DNA of 64,000 nucleotides from Leptodesmis sichuanensis A121 (lineage in GTDB: Bacteria > Cyanobacteriota > Cyanobacteriia > Leptolyngbyales > Leptolyngbyaceae): assembly GCF_021379005.1 (NCBI RefSeq), contig NZ_CP075171.1:4588001-4652000 (forward strand). Direction: 5' to 3'. A model generated the notes under the pieces. The model had not been told where the DNA came from. It made no database searches and worked only from the letters and a program-made list of their open reading frames with translations. The position numbers were made by a program, and so were the translations under genes. The first letter of the stretch is position 1. The number at the start of each line of letters is the position of its first letter. Below, one piece after another: positions 16,328 to 25,505 of the stretch.

Positions 16328-17725
16328 GAGCTATGTTTAATTCTGGTGTACGGCAAGAATGAAAAAACGGCGTACCCTGCTGGATAGAAACAAACACCAG
16401 CAAACAGGAATACACCGATGACTCAAGATAAACTGGTTTCATTCAAAACACCAGATGAGCCTGGAACATTTAGCGATGCGCTGACTGAACTGGTTCGTAA
16501 CGGTGCGCGTCAAATCATTGCCCAAGCAGTTGAAGTCGAGTTGCAGGAGTTTTTAGCCCAATACCAGAGCCTCAAAGATGAGCAAGGACGACAGGCGGTC
16601 GTGCGCAATGGCTACTTGCCTGAACGAAGCATTGTGACTGGGGTTGGAGCGGTTGAAATTCAAGTTCCGAAAGTGCGAGACCGAAGCGGACAGGGGATTA
16701 AGTTTAATTCGCTGTTGTTGCCGCCGTATTTGAAGCGCGCTCAAAGTGTTGAGGAGGTGTTGCCCTGGTTGTACCTCAAAGGAGTCTCGACTGGGGATTT
16801 TTCAGAAGCTTTGGCATCGTTGCTGGGCACCCAGGCAGACGGGTTATCTGCGAGTACCATCAGCCGCCTCAAAGCGAAGTGGACTCAGGAGCACCAGCAG
16901 TGGCAACAGCGAACGCTCAGTGGCAAGCGGTATGTGTATGTTTGGGCAGATGGGATTTACTTCAACATCCGCAACGAAGATGACCGACAATGTATTTTAG
17001 TCCTGATCGGAGTGACGGATACGGGCAGCAAGGAATTGCTCGGACTCGAAGCTGGATTTCGCGAGTCCGAGTTGAGTTGGAAACCGTTGTTGTTACGCTT
17101 ACAAGACCAGGGACTCAAACAAGCACCAGAGTTGGCGATTGGAGATGGTGCATTGGGATTTTGGAAAGCCCTCGCGCAGGTATTTCCGTCCACCCGCATC
17201 CAACGTTGTTGGGTGCATAAAACGGCGAATGTCCTCAACCACTTACCTAAAAGCCAGCAACCCCACGCCAAGTCGGCTTTACATCAAATCTACCTGGCAG
17301 CCACCAAAGATGAGGCAGAAAAGGCTTTTGAGCGATTCATCAAAACCTACGCAGCCAAGTATCCTAAAGCCACGGAGTGTTTAGCCAAAGACCGATCCGC
17401 ATTGTTGGCATTCTATGATTTCCCGGCTGAGCATTGGGTGCATCTGCGCACCACCAATCCAATTGAATCCACTTTTGCCACGGTGCGCTTGAGAACCGAT
17501 AAAACGCGAGGCTGTGTCTCCCAGGACAGCATTCTGTCGTTGGTCTTCAAGCTTGTCCAGAGCGCTCAGAAGCGATGGTTACGGATTCGAGGCTTCAAAC
17601 GATTAGGGGAGGTGATTGAAGGAGTCAAATTCAAGGATGGAATTCGCGTTGATTTACATCCCGATTCAGGAGTCAGTCAGGACGCTGCTTGATTCTTCTT
17701 CATACACCACATTTGACAATAACTC
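16328..17725 (+). mobile_element. IS256-family insertion sequence
   Basis: The 1398-bp element has imperfect terminal inverted repeats of about 28 bp: left GAGCTATGTTTAATTCTGGT and, read inward from the right, GAGTTATTGTCAAATGTGGT. Both continue with GTA and an AAGAAT block. A 9-bp duplication TTTGCCCTG flanks it (16319-16327 and 17726-17734). It encodes one intact transposase, so it is probably active or recently active. Confidence 0.92.
16418..17692 (+). CDS. IS256-family transposase (mutator type)
   Basis: The 424-residue protein matches the Transposase_mut family in length and layout. The N-terminal zone TELVRNGARQIIAQAVEVEL precedes the DNA-binding region with VRNGYLPERSIVTGVGAVE and VPKVRDRSGQG. 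The DDE core has YVYVWADGIYFNIR (Asp), ELAIGDGALGFWKALAQVFP (Asp) followed by the family-typical RCWVHKTANVL, and NPIESTFATVRLRT (Glu). Motifs and both ends of the protein are intact, so activity is plausible. The stop is 33 bp inside the right end of the element. Its insertion interrupts a 41-codon ORF. Confidence 0.95.
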   Translation: MTQDKLVSFKTPDEPGTFSDALTELVRNGARQIIAQAVEVELQEFLAQYQSLKDEQGRQAVVRNGYLPERSIVTGVGAVEIQVPKVRDRSGQGIKFNSLLLPPYLKRAQSVEEVLPWLYLKGVSTGDFSEALASLLGTQADGLSASTISRLKAKWTQEHQQWQQRTLSGKRYVYVWADGIYFNIRNEDDRQCILVLIGVTDTGSKELLGLEAGFRESELSWKPLLLRLQDQGLKQAPELAIGDGALGFWKALAQVFPSTRIQRCWVHKTANVLNHLPKSQQPHAKSALHQIYLAATKDEAEKAFERFIKTYAAKYPKATECLAKDRSALLAFYDFPAEHWVHLRTTNPIESTFATVRLRTDKTRGCVSQDSILSLVFKLVQSAQKRWLRIRGFKRLGEVIEGVKFKDGIRVDLHPDSGVSQDAA

Positions 17726-17904
17726 TTTGCCCTGGCAGGACGATGAAGAGTTCAATGGCAATCTTTCCTAGCTTTGCCAGGACTGGGCACTGGATTGGGG
17801 CGTTTCTATTGTCACTGAGCCAATCTATGAGTTAGTCAGAAAGACTTGCCAAGGGGAAGGCTTAGGCGTTCAATGACAGCTAGACCTGCGAATAAAACAC
17901 ATTC

Positions 17905-19335
17905 ATGTCCTGTCAAGCAACACTAGCCCAGCTCGTTCAGATTCTGGGTGCAACACCATTAAATTTATCAAACGCGGCCTTAGAAAATCGGGCAGTGGCT
18001 ATTACGACCGATACTCGCACCCTGCAGCCCGGTGAAGTCTTTCTGGCACTGCGAGGTGAAACTTTTGATGGTCATGACTTTGTAGCCGACGCGATCGCCC
18101 AGGGAGCGATCGCTGCGATCGTTGATGCTGAATTTCCAACTTCCGATTCAGCATCTGGCACTCAGAATGCCAGGCCCAACATCCAAAACTCAAAATTTCC
18201 CCTATTACAAGTCCCAAATACCCTGTCAGCCTACCAGGCGATCGCTCACTGGTGGCGCAACCAGTTCTCCATTCCTGTGATTGCTGTTACAGGTTCCGTT
18301 GGCAAAACCACCACCAAAGAACTCATTGCCGCCGTCCTCTCTACCCTCCCCACACCCCACATCCCACACCCCACACCCTGTACCCTCAAAAGCCAAGCCA
18401 ACTACAACAACGAAATTGGCGTTCCCAAAACCCTACTGGAGTTGAGTGCTGATCATGATTACGCGATCGTTGAAATGGGGATGCGGGGGCCAGGAGAGAT
18501 TGCCCTCCTCAGTCAGATTGCTCGTCCCGACATTGCGGTGATTACCAATGTAGGAACCGCGCATATTGGACGACTGGGATCAGAAGCCGCGATCGCTCAG
18601 GCTAAATGCGAGTTATTGGCTGAAATGCCAGCCAGCAGTATCGCCATTCTGAACTACGACACTCCCTTACTGATGCAAACTGCTCAAACAGTCTGGCATG
18701 GTAAGACGCTCACCTTTGGGCTGCAGGGGGGAGACATCCAGGGGCAACTCATTGACTCAGATACATTGCTTCTGGATGGGCAGCAATTTCCCCTGCCCTT
18801 ACCCGGTCGCCACAATGCATTGAATTACCTGGCTGCACTGGCAGTTGCCAAAGTACTGGGGTTGGATTTAGCTCCTTTAACGCAGGGATTAACGGTTGAA
18901 CTTCCTGGCAGACGGGCAAAGCGGTATGAGTTGCCCAATGACGTGGTGATTTTGGATGAAACGTACAATGCAGGTTTGGAATCCATGCTGGCATCCTTGC
19001 AGTTATTGGCCCAAATGTCAGGTCGTCGGCGCATTGCGGTTTTAGGCACCATGAAAGAGTTGGGAGCACGATCGCCAGAATTTCACCATCAGGTAGGTTT
19101 AGCGGCTCAAGCATTAAACCTCGATCGCCTGGTGATCCTGGCCGATGACCCCGAAGCCAGTGCCATGGCAGCAGGAGCCAGAAATTTGCCCACCGATCGC
19201 TTTACCCAGCAGGCTCAAGTAGTAACGCACTTAAAAGATCTGGTGCAACCGGGCGATCGCTTGCTCTTCAAAGCCTCCCGTGCTGTTGGGTTGGATCAGG
19301 TCGTGAGTCAGTTTTGCCGGGAATACGGGCAATAG
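17905..19335 (+). CDS. murF: UDP-N-acetylmuramoyl-tripeptide--D-alanyl-D-alanine ligase
   Basis: MurF adds D-Ala-D-Ala to UDP-MurNAc-tripeptide, the last cytosolic step of the peptidoglycan precursor. In this 476-residue protein, the substrate-binding N-domain contains ITTDTRTLQPGEVFLALRGE and FDGHDFV. The ATP site is VIAVTGSVGKTTTKEL. NYNNEIGVPKTLLEL and the Mg/ATP region EMGMRGPGEIALL follow, then the C-domain with LPGRHNALNYLAALAVA and ILDETYNAG. Two segments look foreign: one after IVDAEFP containing a perfect CTGGCA/TGCCAG inverted repeat, and a CCCCACACC-rich tract coding for TPHIPHPTPCTL between the P-loop helix and NYNNEIG. Both keep the frame. The gene converges with galE with only 3 bp between stop codons. 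Confidence 0.96.
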   Translation: MSCQATLAQLVQILGATPLNLSNAALENRAVAITTDTRTLQPGEVFLALRGETFDGHDFVADAIAQGAIAAIVDAEFPTSDSASGTQNARPNIQNSKFPLLQVPNTLSAYQAIAHWWRNQFSIPVIAVTGSVGKTTTKELIAAVLSTLPTPHIPHPTPCTLKSQANYNNEIGVPKTLLELSADHDYAIVEMGMRGPGEIALLSQIARPDIAVITNVGTAHIGRLGSEAAIAQAKCELLAEMPASSIAILNYDTPLLMQTAQTVWHGKTLTFGLQGGDIQGQLIDSDTLLLDGQQFPLPLPGRHNALNYLAALAVAKVLGLDLAPLTQGLTVELPGRRAKRYELPNDVVILDETYNAGLESMLASLQLLAQMSGRRRIAVLGTMKELGARSPEFHHQVGLAAQALNLDRLVILADDPEASAMAAGARNLPTDRFTQQAQVVTHLKDLVQPGDRLLFKASRAVGLDQVVSQFCREYGQ

Positions 19336-19338
19336 AGG

Positions 19339-20343
19339 CTACTTTGCTGGGTGTCGCTTTTGGTGCCACTGCCATGCGTGGGAAAGAATATCCTGCAAAT
19401 TGGCATATTGGGGATTCCAGCCCAGGATTTGGCGGGCGCGATCGCTGCTTCCTACTAAAGCTGGGGGATCGCCGGGACGACGAGCACATTCCACAGTTTT
19501 AATCTCCCGTCCCGTGACCTGACGAGCTGTTTCAATCACTTCTTTGACTGAAAACCCATTGCCATTTCCCAAATTGAAAATATTGGTATCACCACCTTTC
19601 AACAGGTATTCCAATCCTAAGACATGGGCCTGAGCCAGATCCGTGACATGGATGTAGTCACGAATGCAGGTACCATCAGGAGTGGGGTAATCCGTTCCAA
19701 AAATAGAGACAGACTCCCGTTGACCAAGCGCAGTCAGTAATACGAGGGGAATGATATGAGTCTCAGGATTGTGATCTTCACCCAAACGCCCCTGGGGATC
19801 AGCCCCTGCCGCATTGAAGTAACGGAAACAAACTGATTTGAAATCGTAAGCCTTATCAAAATCCTTCAGAACTTGTTCTACCATCAGCTTGCTACGGCCA
19901 TAGGGATTGATGGGATCTTGAGGATGATTTTCGGAGATCGGCACTGTAGTCGGAATCCCATAGGTGGCGCAGGTTGAAGAGAAGACGAATTGATGGATGG
20001 AAGCGGCCATCATCGCTTCTAGTAGAGTCAACGTGCCAACAAAATTGTTGTGGTAATACTTAGCTGGGTCGGTAACAGACTCACCAACATAGGCATAAGC
20101 CGCAAAGTGCATGACGGCAGCAATCTGATGAGATGCAAACAGGTGATCTAGAAGAACGCGATCGCTCGTATCTCCGACTACCAACTCTACATTCAAAACG
20201 TTTTCGATAATATCCCGATGCCCATACACAAGGTTATCCAAAACCACAACCTCATAACCTGCTTGTTGCAGAGCAAGCACCGCATGAGAACCGATATAAC
20301 CTGCTCCCCCCGTTACCAAGATGGTTGGCTGACTTAACGACAC
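19339..20343 (-). CDS. galE: UDP-glucose 4-epimerase
   Basis: GalE interconverts UDP-glucose and UDP-galactose with bound NAD. The 334-residue protein has the Rossmann motif VTGGAGYIGSHAVLAL near the N-terminus and the catalytic pair in NPYGRSKLMVEQVL (Tyr and Lys of YxxxK) with an upstream Ser/Thr in VFSSTCATYG. Family-typical RYFNAAGADP, DYPTPDGTCIRDYIHV and a C-terminal LGWNPQYANL complete the picture. The start is a GTG at 20343, supported by a good Shine-Dalgarno (GAGGAAG, 6-7 bp upstream). The product, UDP-galactose, could feed the polysaccharide genes that begin at 21.2 kb, though a general role in lipids and walls is equally likely. Confidence 0.94.
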   Translation of the reverse strand: MSLSQPTILVTGGAGYIGSHAVLALQQAGYEVVVLDNLVYGHRDIIENVLNVELVVGDTSDRVLLDHLFASHQIAAVMHFAAYAYVGESVTDPAKYYHNNFVGTLTLLEAMMAASIHQFVFSSTCATYGIPTTVPISENHPQDPINPYGRSKLMVEQVLKDFDKAYDFKSVCFRYFNAAGADPQGRLGEDHNPETHIIPLVLLTALGQRESVSIFGTDYPTPDGTCIRDYIHVTDLAQAHVLGLEYLLKGGDTNIFNLGNGNGFSVKEVIETARQVTGREIKTVECARRPGDPPALVGSSDRARQILGWNPQYANLQDILSHAWQWHQKRHPAK

Positions 20344-20540
20344 AATATCTTCCTCTTCTCAATACTTCAGTGATCTACTTTGAGCGACCCGATCGGGATG
20401 ATAAAAAGACTCTAACAAACTTGCCATCATGCAGGTTAAAAATTAGAGCTACGGTCAAAATAACTTCGAAAATATAATATTCTGCGAAAAGCTTGTCTTT
20501 TGCTGATTGGTACTCATGCTTCAAAAGCGAAGTCGTTGTC

Positions 20541-20615
20541 TTAAGCCGAGTCCAGCTAGAGAACGGTTGTTTTCTGATCAGAGAAACTACAGATCTGGAC
20601 TTGGACAAAGTTTAA
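20541..20615 (+). repeat. Dispersed hairpin repeat, copy F
   Basis: Begins TTAAGCCGAGTCCAG, keeps GAGAACGGTTGTTTTCTGAT and GAGAAACTAC, and ends CTGGACTTGGACAAAGTTTAA. It is very close to copy A although 18 kb away. Confidence 0.75.
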
Positions 20616-21153
20616 CTCTAGTTTCTGACTACGCAGACAGATAAAAATTTTGTTAACCTTGGTGACACTTTTCTGGATTTGCCGGATAGCTAGAAGCTCG
20701 TGAAGTTAATGTAAATCAGCAACTTTTTTTACGTAAATACTCCGGAATCCGTATATCCTATGGAAGAATATTGAAGTAAGCAGTGTACTGTCTCAGCGGA
20801 CTGTAGGGCTTGTGTGTGTGTGATGTGTAAAAGTTATCAATTTGGGTGTTCTGTATGGTGCATATCCTATATCGATGCTGGATATATCTCTATATTTCTA
20901 CCGAGAGCCAACTTGTTTCACCAGGATTTTTCATAAAACGATGTAGCTTAACACCATAGTGCTTGATAAAGAGTTTTAAGTAATAACGCAACGTGGGCTG
21001 TGTCTGCCATATTGAACATCGCTGATTTTTCAAAAAGTTGACTATTGTTTGAACCACTCTAAGTCAGATTGAGGCTGTGCATTAGCTAATGAAAAGCAAT
21101 CTCAGTTTCTGCCTCGTCCAAGAGATGAAGCTCAAAGCGCTAACGGATAGTTA

Positions 21154-21195
21154 TTCAACTCTTGAGGTGCTGATGTTCAACTCTTGAGGTACTGA
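21154..21195 (+). promoter_or_regulatory. Tandem palindromic sites upstream of the GT26 gene
   Basis: TTCAACTCTTGAGGT(G/A)CTGA occurs twice, at 21154-21173 and 21176-21195, with a 22-bp period (about two helical turns). Each copy contains the palindrome TCAA-ctc-TTGA. It lies 35 bp before the start codon. A regulator-binding role is inferred from layout only. Confidence 0.4.
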
Positions 21196-21229
21196 ATTGT
21201 AGAACTATTACGGCATTAGGACATAAACT

Positions 21230-22036
21230 ATGAGTACGAATGTTCTTGAAGATGAGATTCCCTGTTATAGCGTAATTGGTTTTCCTGTTCATGCTTTAAA
21301 GTTCGAAGCTCAAGTTGCTTTAATGTTGCAGTGGGCCAAGGAGCGCCTCAGTAAGGTAGTGTGCATCGCAAATGTGCATATGCTGGTGGAAGCTCACAAA
21401 AATCCAGCTTTTGCCTCTGTGTTAAGGGAAGCGGATCTGGTTACGCCCGATGGTATGCCATTGGTCTGGATGTTAAGGCGCTTGGGTGTTCCTGACCAGG
21501 ATCGGGTGGCTGGATTGGATGTTCTGCTTGCTTTGTGCAAACTTGCCCCACAGCAAAATACGAGTGTTTTTTTCCTGGGATCTGAAAAGTCTGTTCTGGA
21601 GTGTATTCGCTCAAAGTTAGAGCATGAATTTCCCATGTTGCAAATTGCAGGGATGGAGCCGTTACCTTTTCGGCCTCTCACTGAGCAAGAAGATGAACAA
21701 ATCATTAATCAGGTCAATGAGAGTGGTGCAGGGCTGGTTCTTGTTTGTTTGGGGTGCCCTAAGCAGGAATTTTGGATGTCTAAACATAAACACCGCATTC
21801 ATGCCGTGATGGTGGGTCTGGGTGGAGCTTTTCCGGTCTATGCTGGAATCCATAAGCGAGCACCCAATTTAATCCGGTCTATCGGCTTTGAATGGCTTTA
21901 CCGCCTGGTTCAAGAGCCGCGTAGGTTATGGGGACGCTACAGCACAACCATTCCGCCTTTTATCTGGTTATCCTTGAAGCAATTACTTCTACGTAAAAAT
22001 CCCAGTTCTCAAGGGATATCAGAGAACGCTGGCTAA
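21230..22036 (+). CDS. WecG/TagA/CpsF-family glycosyltransferase (GT26)
   Basis: The 268-residue protein shows GT26 landmarks: VCIANVHMLVEAHKNP early on, ADLVTPDGMPLVWMLRRLG (the conserved D-G-P/M segment), VFFLGSEKSVLE, then LVLVCLGCPKQEFWMSKH and VGLGGAFPVYAGIHKRAP. Its basic, aromatic C-terminus (GFEWLYRLVQEPRRLWGRY) is the usual amphipathic membrane-association segment. Known role: members transfer N-acetylmannosamine(uronic acid) or a related sugar to an undecaprenyl-linked acceptor early in surface-glycan assembly. It is 91 bp upstream of gmd on the same strand, the first gene of the plus-strand part of the cluster. The sugar donor is not known. Confidence 0.92.
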   Translation: MSTNVLEDEIPCYSVIGFPVHALKFEAQVALMLQWAKERLSKVVCIANVHMLVEAHKNPAFASVLREADLVTPDGMPLVWMLRRLGVPDQDRVAGLDVLLALCKLAPQQNTSVFFLGSEKSVLECIRSKLEHEFPMLQIAGMEPLPFRPLTEQEDEQIINQVNESGAGLVLVCLGCPKQEFWMSKHKHRIHAVMVGLGGAFPVYAGIHKRAPNLIRSIGFEWLYRLVQEPRRLWGRYSTTIPPFIWLSLKQLLLRKNPSSQGISENAG

Positions 22037-22127
22037 ACAGCTTATAGTTTTATCGTAAGCAGCAAGATCTAACCTTGGTTCTCTTTGCTGGTTCCAACCT
22101 AATAGTACTTTAACTCAGGCATCCGAC

Positions 22128-23207
22128 ATGACTTCACTGAAACGTGCGTTGATTACCGGTATTACAGGCCAGGATGGCTCCTACTTAAGCGAATTTTTGC
22201 TGGAGCAGGGCTATGAAGTCCACGGTATTATCCGCCGGACTTCTACGTTCAATACCGATCGCATCGACCATATTTATGAAGATCCGCATAGCCAGAACGC
22301 CCGGTTGTTTCTTCATTATGGCGATCTAACAGATGGTACAACGCTGCGTAGGATTCTGGAAGCGGTGGAACCCTCTGAGATTTACAACCTGGGATCCCAA
22401 TCCCACGTTCGAGTCAGTTTTGATGCTCCAGAATATACGGTTGATTCTGTCGGCATGGGAACTCTGCGGTTGTTGGAAGCTTTACGCGACTATCAACAAC
22501 GGACTGGTAATCAAGTGCGCTTCTATCAGGCGGGATCATCCGAAATGTTCGGGTTAGTGCAGGAGATTCCCCAGAAGGAAACTACTCCCTTTTATCCCCG
22601 CAGTCCCTATGCCTGTGCCAAGGTCTACGCCCACTGGCAGACGGTGAACTACCGTGAATCCTATGGTCTGTTCGCCTGCAACGGCATTTTGTTCAACCAT
22701 GAATCACCCCGACGGGGCGAAACCTTTGTCACCCGCAAAATTACCCGCGCCCTTGCCCGCATTGTAGCTGGACAGCAGAAAAAGCTGTTTATGGGCAACC
22801 TGGATGCTAAGCGCGATTGGGGATACGCCAAGGATTATGTCAGAGCCATGTGGCTGATGCTGCAACAGGAACAACCCGATGATTACGTGGTGGCGACTGG
22901 AGAAACTCATTCTGTCCGGGAGTTTCTAGAGATTGCTTTTGGTCATGTGAACCTTAACTGGCAGGATTATGTGGAATTTGATGAACGCTATTTGCGACCT
23001 ACGGAAGTGGAATTGCTCATCGGGGATCCAGCAAAGGCAAAGGCAAAGCTAGGATGGGCACCTTCTGTCACCTTTGAAGAATTGGTGCATCTGATGGTGG
23101 AAGCCGATCTGAAGGCTCTCGGTTTGGTGCCCCTAAACGGTCATGCGGTACAGACGGTTCAAGATGTGGCTACTGTTCGTCAGGTTGCTGGAACCTCTCT
23201 ATTCTGA
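22128..23207 (+). CDS. gmd: GDP-mannose 4,6-dehydratase
   Basis: Gmd converts GDP-D-mannose to GDP-4-keto-6-deoxymannose using bound NADP. The 359-residue protein has the family-specific N-terminus [20 protein letters not shown] and [17 protein letters not shown]. The Ser/Glu of the catalytic set lies in [19 protein letters not shown], and the YxxxK pair is in [11 protein letters not shown]. Then come [20 protein letters not shown] and [16 protein letters not shown]. It is complete and conserved. It is followed by GDP-fucose synthase after 54 bp, forming a two-gene GDP-L-fucose unit. The fucosyltransferase that could use the product lies at 40978-41880 on the other strand. Confidence 0.97.
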   Translation: MTSLKRALITGITGQDGSYLSEFLLEQGYEVHGIIRRTSTFNTDRIDHIYEDPHSQNARLFLHYGDLTDGTTLRRILEAVEPSEIYNLGSQSHVRVSFDAPEYTVDSVGMGTLRLLEALRDYQQRTGNQVRFYQAGSSEMFGLVQEIPQKETTPFYPRSPYACAKVYAHWQTVNYRESYGLFACNGILFNHESPRRGETFVTRKITRALARIVAGQQKKLFMGNLDAKRDWGYAKDYVRAMWLMLQQEQPDDYVVATGETHSVREFLEIAFGHVNLNWQDYVEFDERYLRPTEVELLIGDPAKAKAKLGWAPSVTFEELVHLMVEADLKALGLVPLNGHAVQTVQDVATVRQVAGTSLF

Positions 23208-23249
23208 ACTGGTTATTAATGCTAATGTTTCCACGCACGATGCAGTTGA

Positions 23250-24212
<963 letters not shown>

Positions 24213-24539
24213 TCGGATGCCATCCGAACAGCATATCTGAGCCAAAGCTACAATATCTGTATTGGGCAAGGTTGGATCGATCCTCAAAAATGGGCCAGGT
24301 CAACATTTCAACTGATCAGCCGACTTCAAGTGCACTGCTTGAACTGCCAGAGATGTACGCCCTCTCCTCAGTAGAATCAAGCCAGCGATCGCTGAATTTC
24401 AGAGGTGGCTGGATCAACAAGTAACCAGCCTGGAGTAGTGTGTCGAGTCTGATTTGGAAAGAGCGCGCACCGGACTAATGAATTAGCCGTTTAATCCAGC
24501 CTACAAGTGATCCGCGATCGCAGCAGGTGGTTAAATGAA
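24213..24539. other. Non-coding or decayed sequence after fcl
   Basis: No convincing gene. A small reading frame that begins inside fcl and runs to 24424 lacks protein-like features. The stretch reads like eroded coding or IS-scar sequence. Confidence 0.45.
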
Positions 24540-24629
24540 ATGAAGGTCGAAGATAAATACCTGAAATATTGGCGCGATCGCTGGCAGCAAATCCAGAACC
24601 AACAGTTGGTGCGGCAGGCCAGGGAGTAA
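24540..24629 (+). CDS. Possible 29-codon ORF before the Uma2 gene
   Basis: ATG at 24540 to TAA at 24629 encodes a strongly helical, Gln/Arg-rich peptide (MKVEDKYLKYWRDRWQQIQ...). The Trp-x-x-x-Trp pattern recalls the leading helix of small cyanobacterial nucleotidyltransferase-domain proteins, so it might be the surviving N-terminus of one. It is 29 bp upstream of the Uma2 gene. It could also be chance; there is no good Shine-Dalgarno. Confidence 0.25.
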   Translation: MKVEDKYLKYWRDRWQQIQNQQLVRQARE

Positions 24630-24658
24630 ACGAGTTGCGATGAGAGAGGGGGGAGACG

Positions 24659-25309
24659 ATGGTTGATACTTTACCGGTGCCGCAAAACCTGGTGACAGAC
24701 ACCTGGGTAAAAGCTGGTTGGGAGGAGTTTTTGGCACTGGCTGACCGGCCAGAGTTGGAGCAAGCCCGGTTTTACTTCGACGAAGGCTACATGAGGATTG
24801 AGACGATGCCGATTGGTTCCGGGCATAGTCAGGACAATACACTACTTTCCCAAACCGTCAGTCTTTACGGCACGGTGAAAAATATTCGGATTAAAGGATT
24901 CACAAATGGCAGTTTTCGTAAACCGGGTGTTCGTGAATGCCAGCCGGATATGGCGTTCTACATTGGGGCTGATTTTCAGATTCCACCCAAAACATCTCAG
25001 CCAGTTGATGTGAATGAGTTTGGTGCGCCTCACCTGGTGATTGAAATTGCATCCACTACGCTCAATGATGATATTGGCCGTAAGCGTCTTCTGTATGAGC
25101 GGTTGGGAGTCCAGGAATATTGGGTGGTAGATGTCAATGCGGCAGAAGTGTTGGCGTTTGAAGTCGGGGATGGAGGTAGCCGACAAATTCGGGAGTCGAA
25201 GGTTTTGCCAGGGTTGGAAATGGTCTTGATTGAAGAGGCTCTTCAACGCAGCCAGACTCAGGATGATGGAGAAATCAATCGCTGGTTGTTGCAAGTATTT
25301 AATGGATAA
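24659..25309 (+). CDS. Uma2 family (DUF820) restriction-endonuclease-like protein
   Basis: The 216-residue protein has the PD-(D/E)XK-type core typical of Uma2: a Glu in GYMRIETMP, the catalytic Asp in CQPDMAFYIG, and the Glu-x-Ala pair in HLVIEIASTTLNDDIGRKRL with the following YERLGVQEYWVVD. These proteins are greatly expanded in cyanobacteria, often next to IS elements, and their function is unknown; nuclease activity is predicted from the fold. The ATG at 24659 follows a G-rich Shine-Dalgarno (GGGGGGAG). It stands alone on the plus strand between fcl and an IS630 element, which suggests acquired or mobile DNA rather than part of the glycan operon. Confidence 0.88.
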   Translation: MVDTLPVPQNLVTDTWVKAGWEEFLALADRPELEQARFYFDEGYMRIETMPIGSGHSQDNTLLSQTVSLYGTVKNIRIKGFTNGSFRKPGVRECQPDMAFYIGADFQIPPKTSQPVDVNEFGAPHLVIEIASTTLNDDIGRKRLLYERLGVQEYWVVDVNAAEVLAFEVGDGGSRQIRESKVLPGLEMVLIEEALQRSQTQDDGEINRWLLQVFNG

Positions 25310-25505
25310 TAGCAGAACTCTTTTGGGGGGCAAAGATGAGTAGAGTATCAACTTAAGCCAGGAAATACCGGAGTGAGAAGAATTCAGGAGCTATTACTCC
25401 GGGGCACTGGTTCCGCTGAGTGAGAAGTGGAAAGGCTTATTTAGAAAGGGATATAGGGATCTCATGTGAAACTTGAATAACGAAATTCTGGAGCTAAAAT
25501 GGCTA

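Larger units (their letters stand above)
16239..17771 (+). pseudogene. 41-codon membrane/secreted micro-ORF split by IS256
   Basis: Removing the IS and one copy of its 9-bp target duplication gives an uninterrupted ORF from ATG 16239 to TAG 17769-17771. Its product would be 41 residues: basic N-terminus MLRASVNLLR, hydrophobic helix VVLLLLLVVPAWIGFQC, acidic tail QDDEEFNGNLS. The left portion is 16239-16327 and the right portion 17735-17771. The layout suggests a small single-span membrane protein or a short lipoprotein-like peptide. There is no recognised family and only a weak Shine-Dalgarno, so it may be a chance ORF; the fact that the frame survives the junction exactly favours a real one. 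Confidence 0.45.
20344..21229. other. Long leader region before the polysaccharide genes
   Basis: Nearly 900 bp without a credible gene. It holds copy F of the dispersed hairpin repeat (20541-20615), a short GT run (GTGTGTGTGTG near 20812-20822), and a pair of near-identical palindromic sites at 21154-21195. The promoter of the plus-strand glycan genes should be here, but no convincing -35/-10 pair stands out. Confidence 0.55.

Noticed and set aside
20375-20608. 77-codon minus-strand frame after galE
   Set aside because: It overlaps the hairpin repeat copy F and has no recognisable features.
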